Assembly: GCA_018857735.1 (NCBI GenBank) | Contig: JABMCL010003147.1 | Location: 77,501 to 141,500, forward strand | Length of the DNA stretch: 64,000 bases | Direction: 5' to 3' | DNA from: Alviniconcha marisindica | Taxonomy: Eukaryota > Mollusca > Gastropoda > Provannidae | Part shown: in pieces, positions 10,906-21,880 of the stretch | How positions within the stretch are numbered: the stretch's first letter is position 1 | Layout of the letters: every line of letters starts with the position of its first letter | Translations under genes and position numbers: made by a program | Notes under the pieces: generated by a model | Told to the model about the DNA's origin: nothing | Seen by the model: only the letters and a program-made list of their open reading frames with translations | Databases searched by the model: none

Positions 10906-11500
10906 AGGCAGCGGCTGTAAACTGTAGAAACAGACCAACAACAGAAAACGAAAAAAGATGAAGGAAGTAAAAGATTCTCTAAACAGCAAAAACGTTCCTT
11001 GGACAGAGCGTTTTTCTCCTAGAGGAAACCAAAAAGCAAGGCAGCACACAAAATGTAAAAACGGAATAAGTGTCCTCGATAATCTTGCCTCACGTCTCCT
11101 ACTCAACAACAAACAAACAAACAAAACGAGCGCCCCAGAAAAGCGCTTTGTCTCGCCATGGAACGGTTTCGTTCTCCGTGAGCGTTTCCAAGATGGCATT
11201 AAAGTAGGAAGTAATATAATTTTGACGACGGGCTCGTTCTGCTTTCAGCAGTCAAACCGTAAATAATAGCTTGCACCAACGCACACCCTAAGAGGTACAC
11301 TGGGCCAGGGGACATGATGGTCCGTATATCCTGCTATAATAAAATCATCATCATAATAATCATCATCATAATAAAGAAATATGTGTAAAGCGCGAACCTC
11401 CAACATTAAAACAGTTCGGCGGGCTTTACTGAATTTAGATATAAAATACACGCTTGTTGAGACACTGCAAGCGGAAGACGACTGTTACTACTGCTGCTAC
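10906..11500. other. Unassigned sequence
   Basis: Mostly unique, with a CATCATAATAAT-type run at 11343-11374 and AAAC runs. No gene is supported. Confidence 0.35.
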
Positions 11501-11503
11501 CAT

Positions 11504-11554
<51 letters not shown>

Positions 11555-11618
11555 ACACACCACATACCCGCACCCATCCACACCACCCCCACCCCCACAC
11601 CACATGCCCACACACACA

Positions 11619-11658
<40 letters not shown>

Positions 11659-11745
11659 CACATACCCGCACCCATCCACACCCCCCCCACCCCCCACACA
11701 CACACATGCCCCCCCCTCCCTCCCCCCACACACACACACACATCA
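11504..11745. repeat. (ACT)n, (CA)n and C-rich compound repeat
   Basis: A pure ACT triplet run at about 11504-11554 is followed by CA tracts and a near-direct repeat of ACCACATACCCGCACCCATC at about 11559 and 11656. Confidence 0.9.
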
Positions 11746-11904
11746 GCTAAGATAAAACTAAAACTAAAGACTTATTTCAAAAATAATAATCCGATTCTGA
11801 CCTCGCCAGCAGCGAAAAAGGAAAACAGGATGAAAATTAATATTCAATGCTTCTCATCTCAGGATGAGCTCAAAGCACCGCAGGGCAGGAAGTGTGGAAC
11901 CCGG

Positions 11905-11918
11905 CCGCCAGAGGGCGC
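11905..11918 (+). promoter_or_regulatory. CTCF-like motif
   Basis: The 14-mer CCGCCAGAGGGCGC fits the general CTCF core CCASYAGRKGGCRS at 13 of 14 positions. CTCF is known from bilaterians. A single motif match is weak evidence. Confidence 0.25.
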
Positions 11919-12153
11919 CCTTGTTAACGTGCTGATTGCCACCCCTTTTCGCATAACTTACGACTACTGTACGCAAAGTAAGCACACTTCCGTCGTGACA
12001 TGAACGAGAAGTTTTGAAATGCTGACTGACGGTGTTGGAATTCTCCTCCGCTATAATTTTCCGCCTTCCCCGATTTATTCCATGACCGAGAACGTTGAAC
12101 AGCTTTGTTGCAATACTCCTCTGCTTTATTTTCCGCTTTCCGGATTCATCCCA

Positions 12154-12154
<1 letters not shown>

Positions 12155-12216
<62 letters not shown>

Positions 12217-12275
12217 GTGTGTGTGTGTGTGTGTGTGTGCGTGTGTGTCCTGCGTGTGTGTGGTGTGTGTGTGTG

Positions 12276-12317
<42 letters not shown>

Positions 12318-12318
12318 G

Positions 12319-12396
<78 letters not shown>

Positions 12397-12411
12397 TGCG
12401 TGTGTGTGTGT

Positions 12412-12476
<65 letters not shown>

Positions 12477-12486
12477 GCGTACATGT

Positions 12487-12558
<72 letters not shown>

Positions 12559-12592
12559 GCGTACATGCGTGCGTGCGTGCGTGCGTGCGTGT
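12155..12592. repeat. Long (TG)n microsatellite
   Basis: About 440 bases of TG with a few interruptions (TTG, TCC, TGCGTACATG). It ends in a GCGT tetranucleotide run. It is among the longest TG tracts in the window. Confidence 0.95.
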
Positions 12593-13120
12593 GTTGCCGA
12601 AAGAGTTCCAACGACCTTGAGGGGTTCAGCTCCGCACGCAATAACCTCATCACCGTCCAGTCCAGTCAGCCATCACCCCGCCACGAAATGGCGGACACCA
12701 GGAACAAAATCAACCAATGCCGGTTTCTGCCATTAAGCACAGCAATGTACAGAAACCCCCAAAAGATAAAAACGGGATCGGTTTTTCCCAAACAAAACAA
12801 AATGGCTGCGGGAAGGCCGTTCAATACAGATTAATTCCCGTTTTCCGGGTCTCAGTTTAATGCCAGCATGCTAGGGCAGTCACGATTTCCTTATCACACT
12901 TTTTGATAGGTCTTTAGACTGTGTTCCGCTCAGCATTGATCAATTACGGTTTCGTTGCAGTACGTTAAAGGTGAACGGTATAGGAATTTATAGTGCTTTC
13001 TGCGACTGAAACGTTTTACAATTTGATTTAAAAAAGAAAGAAAAAAAAGCATGGAGCAGATAAATGCTCACACAGAATCAATGGCATAATATTAGTAAAC
13101 ATACGTATTCATGCAAAGCA
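12593..13120. other. Unassigned unique sequence
   Basis: No repeat family or credible exon recognised. Open frames are short and extend from the TG repeat. Confidence 0.35.
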
Positions 13121-13125
13121 TAATG

Positions 13126-13345
13126 AAACACACACACACACACAGAGGGGGGGTGGGGAGAGAAAGAGAGAAATTCAGGCGTTCCAGAGAGAGAGAGAGA
13201 GAGACAGAGGCAGAGAGACAGAGGCAGAGAGACAGAGACAGAGACAGACAGACAGAGAAATTTTTAGGCGTTCGAGAGAGAGAGAGACAGAGGCAGAGAG
13301 ACAGAGAAAAACAGACAGAGACAGAGAGAATGACAAAAAAGAACA
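13126..13345. repeat. (CA)n and (GAGACA)n tracts
   Basis: A short CA run is followed by GAGACAGAGGCAGA repeats. The phrase AGGCGTTCGAGAG or AGGCGTTCCAGAG occurs twice (13177 and 13266). Confidence 0.85.
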
Positions 13346-13866
13346 AACGCACGCACGCGGTTAAGTGAAAAACATTTGCTCCCTCACAACGAAGTTTTAT
13401 GGCAATCCGATCCATCTTCTACCAATCCTAGACGGGTTCTATTGCCCAAGCACTAGGGAAGCTTTTATCAGCCACATTTAACTGCATCGCAAGCGGACAG
13501 CAGCCATTTTAGGTTACACCTGCGTTTACACCGCATCCATTAGTAGTCGGAAGGATCCCGGGGAGAACTCATTGTTTCGTCATTATCCGGGTCGAAGCGC
13601 AGCTGAGGGGGGTGGCAATGAAAGATAATGACTTGTCCCCAGGATCCCGTCAACTCGATAGACTCGGTGTGCGCCTTAGTGTGAAACACTTAAGCCGGCA
13701 AGGAAGCATTGATCAAACTGATTCCTAACGTTAAACCTCAAACTTCAGCTTGTCATCCATGATCTCATCGCAAAGCTGGGATTTCAAGGAGGCTGGGTGT
13801 CCGAATGTCTTTCCATACGGACTACAGCAGAGAAAAATGCAAATGAGCCAGCAAATGGAAAGGGAG
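13346..13866. other. Unassigned unique sequence
   Basis: About 500 bases without recognised repeats. It contains two GGATCCCG sites near 13553 and 13642. No exon is supported. Confidence 0.3.
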
Positions 13867-14130
<264 letters not shown>

Positions 14131-14131
14131 C

Positions 14132-14195
14132 TGGATTTTAACGTCCTGTCCACCACAGAGGGTCACCTCAGGACGATCAGACCCTGCCATAAGCA
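14132..14195 (-). mobile_element. Retroposon tail fragment H
   Basis: GGATTTTAACGTCCTGTCCA followed by GGGTCACCTCAGGACGA matches the fragment at 10853. The reversed copy at 44666-44715 reads TCCTGAGGTGACCC and GGGACGTTAAACTCC. Confidence 0.6.
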
Positions 14196-14219
14196 AATGC
14201 ACATTTCAGAACTCATCTC

Positions 14220-14221
<2 letters not shown>

Positions 14222-14280
<59 letters not shown>

Positions 14281-14360
14281 AAATTCTTTATTTACGCGGG
14301 TAATAGATAAGCATGTATGTTTTTTTACATCCAGCCCTCGCCCAAACAAGGGGCTACTCT
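14222..14360 (-). mobile_element. LINE-like 3' end (tail J) with (GA)n tail
   Basis: Read on the minus strand, GGGCGAGGGCTGGATGTAAA is followed by CGTAAATAAAG and then a long CT run (the GA run at 14222-14277). The same order occurs on the plus strand at 31168-31320. A polyadenylation-type AATAAA next to a simple repeat is typical of LINE 3' ends (CR1/L2-like, inferred). Confidence 0.65.
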
Positions 14361-15195
14361 AGATCTAATCATTATACATGAACACATATACAGACAGACA
14401 GATGAATGATGATGTGGAAATGTAAAACGTGCACTAGCACATAGTGAAATTTAAGACTCTGCCCCCCCCCCCCCACCTCTCCCCCACTCCCCTTTCCCTC
14501 CTCCCCAGAAAAGAGCGACAAGAAAACTCCACAATACTCAGTCCGTACACGCCAAACATCACAAACATCACAACTGACAACCAGATTCCAGTGTACGGCC
14601 CTCGATGCAAAAACACAGGCCACGTAGAATCTCCGACGGGAGGGGACACGGGCCGGCAGCTGAAAGCGGCGAGAGCTGGGCTCAGTGCAAAGAATCAATC
14701 TCAGCCCTTCTGATTCGGGGTGATTGCTATGCGTACGGGCACAGCTCCAATTAACCCCACTGTCCCCTTCTGCAGTCCGCCGTAATCTGACCTCCCTCCG
14801 ACCCGCGCCAACTGAAGACGAACCAAGTGGAGATAGCCCACTGAGTGGCTTGCTACAGCTTGCAGCCCCACGCTTTGGTGATTAGCTTTCTATCGGGGGC
14901 AGAGGTCGATGTCGTCGTCGTCGTCTTTGAAGACGAGTGTAGCGGCAAAAGATTTACGTTATGATGAACTCTGCGTTATCTGCGTGAAACTGACATGTCG
15001 CCTTTTCTCTCTGTCTCCACACAGACGCACGGACTGAAAACCTTCCTCTTCTCGCAGTATTTCTCCCAGCTAATATCAATACCCAGTTTCTGCTACAGTC
15101 TGTGTGTGTGTGTGGGGGGGGGGGGGGGGAATGCCTTAGTAAATTGTTTTGGTAGGACTGTCTTCTACGTGTGTACAGAATATTGTATTTAGGTT
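14361..15195. other. Unassigned sequence with C- and G-runs
   Basis: A C homopolymer lies at about 14462-14475, a GTC triplet run at 14911-14925 and a G-run at about 15114-15129. Otherwise the sequence is unique and without a supported exon. Confidence 0.3.
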
Positions 15196-15199
15196 AATA

Positions 15200-15270
15200 T
15201 GTATGATGTGAGCGCTCAGGGCGTTGATGAGCGCATGATAAATGTACATTATTATTATCATTATTATTAG
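15200..15270 (+). mobile_element. Retroposon tail I fragment with (ATT)n
   Basis: GAGCGCATGATAAATGTACA is followed by ATTATTATTATC. It resembles the GCGCTNTATAAATATAACC...ATTATT ends tandemly repeated at 45.8-46.5 kb. Confidence 0.4.
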
Positions 15271-15419
15271 TCTGCAAAGAACATGCACTTCAAAGCACAC
15301 TGCCATGACCAAGCAAGGTCTGTGTCACTCATCGTGTGGCAGGGTGGCAAAGAAACCAGGAATTTGAAGAAACCAGCATTCATTCTGGCATGTACTACAA
15401 CTGGGACAATGCTGATGAC

Positions 15420-15834
15420 ACCAGTTAGTTAGTTAATTAGTTTGTACGCACAGAAATCCTGTTATTGTGAATGAAATCAGATAGTAGCTAGTTAGTTAGC
15501 TAGTAATAGGATTTCAACTTCCTGTCAACCGCACAGTGAAGTTTGTTAGTTAGTTAATTAGTTAGTACGCATGGAAAACCCTGTTACTGTGAATGGAATG
15601 AGATAGTATTAGTTAGTCAGTTAGCTAGTAATAGGATTTCAACTGCCTGACAACCGCACAGTCAAATTAGTTAGTTAGTTTGTAGGCATGGAAAACCCTG
15701 TTACTGTGAATGGAATGAGATAGTATTAGTTAGCTAGTAATAAGATTTCAACTTCCTGTCAACCGCACAGTCAAATTAGTTAGTTAGTTTGTAGGCATGG
15801 AAAACCCTGTTATTGTGAATGGAATGAGATAGTA

Positions 15835-15874
<40 letters not shown>

Positions 15875-15990
15875 CTAGTAATAGGATTTCAGCTTCCTGT
15901 CAACCGCACAGTCAAATCAGTTAGTTATTTTGTATGCATGGGAAACACTGTTATTTTGAATGGAATGAGATAGTAGCTACTTACTAACCC
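15420..15990 (-). repeat. ~115-bp satellite built from retroposon tail H
   Basis: About five copies contain a TTAG tetranucleotide run, GGAAAACCCTGTTACTGTGA, and ATAGGATTTCAACTTCCTGT with CAACCGCACAGTCAAA. The last part matches tail H, found singly at 10853, 14132 and 20154. The TTAG number varies between units. Confidence 0.85.
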
Positions 15991-16007
15991 ATAGGATTTG
16001 AACTTCA

Positions 16008-16060
16008 CACACACACCACACACACACACACACACACAACACACACACACACACACACAT
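16008..16060. repeat. (CA)n microsatellite
   Basis: A short interrupted CA run directly after the tail-H satellite. Confidence 0.9.
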
Positions 16061-16724
16061 GTATAGAAGTCCGAGTCACTGTTACGACAAGCGCAATTCC
16101 TCTCCCTAAGTGCAGGGAAAGTGTGTCCCTTTGGGCTGCCTGGCTTTCGACAATTTACACGGCAGTTGCCCAGGATTTATTTCTGTGGCGGTTTAACCCC
16201 CACCCCCACCCCCCGCCCCACCCCACACCACACCCCCTCTCGACCCCCAAGCCCTCCCCCCTCCCCCTCCCCCCACATCAAAACCTGTCACAGCAAGAAT
16301 AATGATGACAACGCGCTCTGCATCAGGCGCCATTTCTAAGCCAACTCGGCCTGACCGGAACAGCCATCACAGCCACGCAGGGCCAGGGGCTGAGTAGCAC
16401 TCACTAAGATGCTTACTGTCCAGATTTGAAGGCAGGGGAACGCAGCTTCCATCGTGGCAAGCCGACAGCCGCGGGGTCGGGCCAAGCGGAATTCTGTAAG
16501 GTTCTTATTGTCAAGACGTCAGGGCCCAGGGCCATCTCACGGCCTATTTTGTCTTACAGGCGCAAGAGATCCAAAATATATATATAATAAAATAAAAAAC
16601 AGAATAAACTTGAACATTGGCCCGAGCATTTGTTTTAAAATATCCCGTTGATTTTATATTAATTTACAATAACAACAACAACAAGTTTCATGAGTAACGA
16701 TTAGCGGAAGTAAAACCACCGTTA
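16061..16724. other. Unassigned sequence with C-rich tract
   Basis: It contains a C-rich block at 16195-16275 and two diverged phrases around AAGATGCTTACTGTCCAGA and AAGGTTCTTATTGTCAAGA (16408 and 16498). These relate to the degenerate repeat at 17480-17910. Confidence 0.35.
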
Positions 16725-16860
16725 AATGCCACGCTTTCCTGTCCCGTCCAATGCCACACTTTTATGTCCCGTCAAATGCCACACTTTTATGTTCCGTCAA
16801 ATGCCACGCCTTCCTGTCCCGTCAATTGTCCCGTCAAATGCCACGCTTTCCTGTCGCATA
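16725..16860 (+). repeat. 25-bp minisatellite
   Basis: About five copies of ATGCCACGCTTTCCTGTCCC plus GTCAA, with ACACTTTTATG variants. Confidence 0.9.
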
Positions 16861-17140
16861 CCGCGCTCTCTTTGGTGCTTAGCCCGACCCGTGTGTCAGG
16901 TCACTCTGTCAAGTCATTGTGTGCACAGAGAAAAGATTTCCGTTTCGAAACTCGATATTATTATTATTATTAATAATAATAATAATTGTAAAAAAAAATA
17001 ATCAAGGCAGTCAAAGTCCTTAAATATCCCATGCTATCCTGTCGCATACCGCGCTCTCTTTGGTGCTTAGCGGGTGTGTCAGGTCACTGCGTCAAGTCAT
17101 TGGGTGCACTGAGAAAAGATTTCGGTTTCGAAATTTGATA
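16849..17140 (+). repeat. Direct duplication of ~110 bp, 188 bases apart
   Basis: CCTGTCGCATACCGCGCTCT through GAAAAGATTTCNGTTTCGAAA occurs at about 16849 and 17037. The copies are separated by an ATT/AAT triplet run and differ by about 10 bases plus one small deletion. Confidence 0.85.
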
Positions 17141-17235
17141 TTTAAAAAAATCAGCGCCGTCTTCTGAAGCAAAGTCCTTAAATTGTGAGACACGTCATCG
17201 TCATGCCAACATTCTTGCAAGCACTGGAAGTAGCT

Positions 17236-17440
17236 CAGCCAAAAACGGATAAGTGGATTAGCTCTCCATCTCACTTTTCATCGTTTTTGACCGTTTAACT
17301 GTTGTTTAGGTGTCATTTTGTAGCTTGATGAAAGGGATTACCCCGAAAATTCGCATGTTGTGTCTTGTCCTAATAAACGAGCATTCTTTTGAACCTTTTA
17401 TTGTGTCCGAGTCTTGGTTTAGAACCCTACTAACACTGTA
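17236..17440 (+). mobile_element. Foldback DNA element family E, right arm
   Basis: It carries the family landmarks AAAACGGATAAGTGGATTAG, TTTAACTGTTGTTTAGGTGT, GGGATTACCCCGAAAATTCG, CCTAATAAACG and GAACCTTTTATTGTGTC. It ends near a TTCTAAAAC-type outer terminus (here TTTAGAACCCTACTAACA). Confidence 0.7.
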
Positions 17441-17479
17441 GCAGTCATTCTTGTTTCAGATTTTGTTTCGAGAAGAGTG

Positions 17480-17910
17480 CTTTCTCTGTTCAAGACAACA
17501 GCGACACAGTTTCCTGACAACAGACAGACTTGGACTTTTGCACTTCGGCGCAGCCTTATCTAAGATGCTCATTGTCAGGTCTACAGTTACAGACAGCGGT
17601 AGCAACACAGTTTTCGTAAACAGGCAGACAGGCAGACATGCATGCAGTGAGTACCGTACAAATTACCTAAGCTGCCGTTTATCAGACGTAAAACAGCGAC
17701 AGCAAGACAGTTTTCGTAGCAAGCACACAGACACACACGTTACGGTGCGATTATCTAAGACGCTGATCAGTCAAGACGTGCAGAGAGTGGTAGCGAGAGT
17801 TCTCGTAACGAGCAGACAGACAGACAAGCATGCGTGTGGCTAAGATGGTCAGTGATTGTCAAGACTTACAGACAGCAGCAACACAGTTTTCGTAACAAGC
17901 TGCAGCCCCT
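17480..17910 (+). repeat. Degenerate ~100-bp tandem repeat
   Basis: Four diverged units share CTAAGATGCTCATTGTCAAG-like, CAGACAG and ACACAGTTTTCGTAACAAGC motifs. A 130-codon open frame runs through it but has repeat composition, so I do not call a gene. Confidence 0.6.
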
Positions 17911-18309
17911 GCCCTGACGTATCCGCCGTCCTCCGACACTTGCGTTGGCGATGGTGGCATCTTGGACTGACATCCCTCGTTTCGAGCCAACACACGCCTC
18001 AAAGTCTTTTTCGGTCTGGCACGTGACTCGACGTCTTTCAGTAAAGTCCTCGCCGACCACTTTCTCTCACAGTTTCGTCCACGATCATAGCACCTTGTGA
18101 ACACGCACTAAATTGTTTCTCAGTCTCTGCCAGCGTGGACCTCTCCGTGAGGTACTGAACAGAACCTGGCCCCGCTTCCATCTGCACGCGTAGATGTGCA
18201 AACACTGCGGGTTGCACGTGCTGTTTGACAGGTGAGCACGACTCAGTTCGTGCGGCGTGGTTTTGCTGGTGTACCTTATCAACACAACCGCAAGTTAGGG
18301 ATACCTCTT
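17911..18309. other. Unassigned unique sequence
   Basis: GC-balanced sequence without recognised repeats. Open frames on the minus strand (to 81 codons) have no recognisable family and no clear splice sites. Confidence 0.3.
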
Positions 18310-18479
18310 TCTACCCCCTTCCCCATCCCCTCTCTCTCTCTCTCTGTCTCTCTAGTTCGAGTTTTCTCTCCACCCCCCTTCCTCTCTCTCTCCACCCTCT
18401 CTCTCTCTCTACCCCTCCACTCTCTCCACCCCCTCTCCCTACCATCGGTCTCCCTCTACTCTCTCTCTCAACCTTTATC
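18310..18479. repeat. CT- and C-rich low-complexity tract
   Basis: Interrupted CT and CCCC runs precede the tail-J array. Confidence 0.85.
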
Positions 18480-18494
18480 CTTGCGTAATAAAGT

Positions 18495-18546
<52 letters not shown>

Positions 18547-18723
18547 CCACCCCCCCCAACCTTCCCACCCCCCCCCCTCCAATCCGACCCAACCCCGCCT
18601 TGTTATGCACGATAATTATTCATACACATGACAGCCACACCACACGCTAAATGTAATCTGGTTTCCAGCTTCATCAACATGCTGTCACAAACATAATCTC
18701 CAGCAGACTTTCTGACTTTGAGT

Positions 18724-18771
<48 letters not shown>

Positions 18772-18848
18772 GCAAGGACTAGTTGTTAGACAGTTGTTGT
18801 TTTTTAACCCAGACTACAATCTTTGTAAAATAAAGTTTTCGAGTTCGA

Positions 18849-18914
<66 letters not shown>

Positions 18915-19001
18915 GCAAGGACTAGCTGTTTGACAGTTTTTGTTTTGTTTTTACTTAACCCAGACTACAATCTTTGTAAAATAAAGTTTTCGAGTTCAAG
19001 T

Positions 19002-19041
<40 letters not shown>
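18480..19041 (+). repeat. ~143-bp tandem unit of LINE-like tail J plus (CT)n
   Basis: AGCAAGGACTAGTTGTTAGA, ACCCAGACTACAATCTTTGT and AAAATAAAGTTTTCGAGTTC, then a pure CT run, repeat at 18771 and 18914. A shorter AATAAAGTTC(TC)n lies at 18486. Each CT run starts right after the AATAAAG tail. Confidence 0.85.
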
Positions 19042-19044
<3 letters not shown>

Positions 19045-19354
19045 ATAATAATTATGGAGGTTTAACTTCTTCCGTACTTTCCGTGAACCACCATTCGCGC
19101 AAGCTGGAAACAACAACAAAAACTGTAATCAAAATCAGCACGGATTTCATTAAAGCAGTTCCCAGAGGGGCTACGAGGAAGTCTGAAATGAAATGCCCAT
19201 CTTGCGGAGTTTTTAAGCGCCTCTCGTGAGAAGTGTTGTGTGTTAAGAACCTCTTCATGAACACATCGCCGTATAATGACGTTATTTTCCAATTCTAAAA
19301 AGGCAGACGCTCACTACGGTGAGACACCGACGGCTGCTTGAAACCACTTGGAAA

Positions 19355-19600
<246 letters not shown>

Positions 19601-19656
19601 AAGCACACTTACAAAAGAGGTACTGTTCTGTCGGAGAGTTAGCTAAAAAGGACGTA

Positions 19657-19980
19657 AGTAAGTAAGTAAACATGGTGCTTAACGTCCACAGAAACCATAA
19701 GGCTTATTAGGGACGGGGAGAATGGGGGAAAGGGGGTATGGAGGTGGGGGAAGAGGGAGAGTATATACCTATCGCTACATTGTCACCACCAGAACGACCT
19801 GCATTAAGATGGGCAGCGATGAGAGCCATTTAATGTTTCATTAATTGTAAGGGACAAAGTCACAAGACAGTGTCCACAAACCACAACTTTTTGAAGAGAA
19901 AGGAGAGCCGAAGCGGTATCGAACCGAGGTCCTTCCGCTTGCCAGTCTAACGCCTTACCGCTAGGCCAAACCGGCTCTCA
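19657..19980 (-). mobile_element. Full-length tRNA-derived SINE, tail A, with 12-bp target duplication
   Basis: On the minus strand the element starts with a tRNA-like head, GAGCCGGTTTGGCCTAGCGG (A box), and then GGTTCGATACC (B box). GAGCCG and CGGCTC can pair as an acceptor stem. A central domain with CACTGTCTTGTGACTTTGTC and CCAGAATGAC-type sequence follows. Tail A (GGACGTTAAGCACCATG) ends in (TTAC)n. The 12-mer AAAAAGGACGTA flanks it at 19645-19656 and 19981-19992 without mismatch, which proves retroposition and suggests a young insertion. Such elements borrow LINE reverse transcriptase and are transcribed by Pol III. Confidence 0.9.
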
Positions 19981-19989
19981 AAAAAGGAC

Positions 19990-20124
19990 GTACCCCTGGT
20001 GGAGTTTATGTACCTTGTATTTACGTGCATGCCAGGTGAGAGTTACCGTAGGCGACTCAGGTCTTTGTTGTTGTACTTGTGTTACGTATTTCGAGCGCTA
20101 ATTACCTCCCTTGTGTGCTGATAC
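19990..20124 (+). mobile_element. Foldback DNA element family G, single arm
   Basis: It runs from CCTGGTGGAGTTTATGTACC through GCATGCCAGGTGAGAGTTAC and GCGACTCAGGTCTTTGTTGT to CCCTTGTGTGCTGAT. It equals one arm of the two-armed copies at 32832 and 51528. The neighbouring SINE sits at its inner side. Confidence 0.7.
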
Positions 20125-20153
20125 CGGAGAGTCAGCTAGTTATTTATTGGATT

Positions 20154-20180
20154 TAAACGTCCTGTCAACCGCACACGGTC
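20154..20180 (-). mobile_element. Retroposon tail fragment H
   Basis: GGATTTAAACGTCCTGTCAA followed by CCGCACAC, as at 10853. Confidence 0.5.
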
Positions 20181-20689
20181 AATTGGCCGAGCATTGAAGG
20201 GTATCTCTGACCCACCTCACGCTTATTTAAAAATAGCTCTGGATTCCCACGGAAGGGCGGGGGGGAGGGGGGGGGCGAGGGAGGGGGCGGGGCGGGGAAG
20301 AGCTGAGGGAAGAAGCGGGAGAGAAACAGAGAGGAGTGTTCCGAGAGGTTCGCACGCACACGCGCGATCGATAGACCTACAACAGTAAGTATACTACCCA
20401 TAGCATATACCTAACACGGCCAACGCACTGAGCCCAGCGGCTACAACGAAACCGGGCAGGTGTGGCAAACAGATCAATACTACGCTGCCGGAGACCCTAT
20501 CAATTCGTAAACACCTATCCTTTTTTCAGACTCGGCCACGGTACGATGACCCGCCCTGCCCGTCTTGCACCCAGCAATAACAAGGACCCCGGTTTGTTGA
20601 CACGGGGGCGGTTGTTTGTTTGGGGTTCCCCTGGCTTTCTTCGCGGGGCTGCTGTGTGCTCACTGCAGTCTATCGCAGGCTTGGTGATC
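20181..20689. other. Unassigned sequence with G-rich tract
   Basis: A G-rich run lies at about 20258-20300. The rest is unique with no supported exon. Confidence 0.3.
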
Positions 20690-21815
20690 AACGCGTTGTA
20701 ACTTAGCCATACTGAGTCGTGATCGATGTACTGTAACTTAGACATGCCGAGTCCTGATCGATACTGGGTCGTGATCGATGTATTGTAACTTAGCCATACT
20801 GAGTCCTGATCGATGTACTGTAACTTAGACATACTGAGTCCTGATCGATACTGGGTCGTGATCGATGTATTGTAACTTAGCCATACTGAGTCGTGATCGA
20901 TGTACTGTAACTTAGACATGCCGAGTCCTGATCGATGTATTGTAACTTAGCCATACTGAGTCCTGATCGATGTATTGTAACTTAGACATGCCGAGTCCTG
21001 ATCGATGTATTGTAACTTAGACATACTGAGTCGTGATCGATGTATCTGTAACTTAGACATGCCGAGTCCTGATCGATGTATTGTAACTTAGACATACTGA
21101 GTCGATCGATATTGTAACTTAGACATGCGAGTCCTGATCGATGTATTGTAACTTAGACATCTGAGTCGTGATCGATGTATTGTAACTTAGACTGCGAGTC
21201 TGATCGATGTATTGTAACTTAGACATACTGAGTCGTGATCGATGTATTGTAACTTAGACATGCCGAGTCCTGACCGATGTATTGTAACTTAGACATACTG
21301 AGTCGTGATCGATACTGGGTCGTGATCGATGTATTATTGTAACTTAGACGTACTGAGTTTGTAACTTAGACGTACTGAGTCTGATCGATGTACTGTAACT
21401 TATACATTCTGAGTTGTGATCGATGTATTGTAACTTAGACATACCGAGTCCTGATCGATACTGAGTCGTGATCCATGTATTGTAACTTACACATACTGAA
21501 TCGTGATCGATGTATTGTAGCTTAGACATACAGAGTCTGATCGATGTACTGTAACTTGGACTTACTGAGTCGTGATCGATACTGGGTCATGATCGATGTA
21601 TTGTAACTTGGACATACTGAGTCGTGATCGATGTACTGTAACTTGGACATACTGAGTCTGATCGATGTACTGCAGCTTAGACATACTGAGTCTGATCGAT
21701 GTACTGTAACTTAGACATACTGAGTCTGATCGATGTACTGTAACTTAGACATACCGAGTCTGATCGATGTATTGTAACTTATACCGAGTCGTGATTGATG
21801 TATTGTAACTCTGAC

Positions 21816-21822
<7 letters not shown>
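20690..21822 (+). repeat. ~35-bp satellite rich in GATCGAT
   Basis: The unit is GATCGATGTATTGTAACTTA followed by GACATACTGAGTCGT. About 32 copies are present, with a recurring short insert GATACTGGGTCGT. The copies at 21100-21400 and at the right end carry more small deletions than the left ones. Confidence 0.95.

Positions 21823-21878
<56 letters not shown>
21823..21878. repeat. (CT)n microsatellite
   Basis: A pure CT run joins two different satellites. Confidence 0.95.

Positions 21879-21880
<2 letters not shown>

Noticed and set aside
19905..19980. A tRNA gene on the minus strand
   Set aside because: The A box, B box and acceptor-like stem are those of a SINE head. The same sequence recurs at 26.6, 26.8, 51.4 and 53.5 kb with SINE bodies attached, and the anticodon arm is not well formed.
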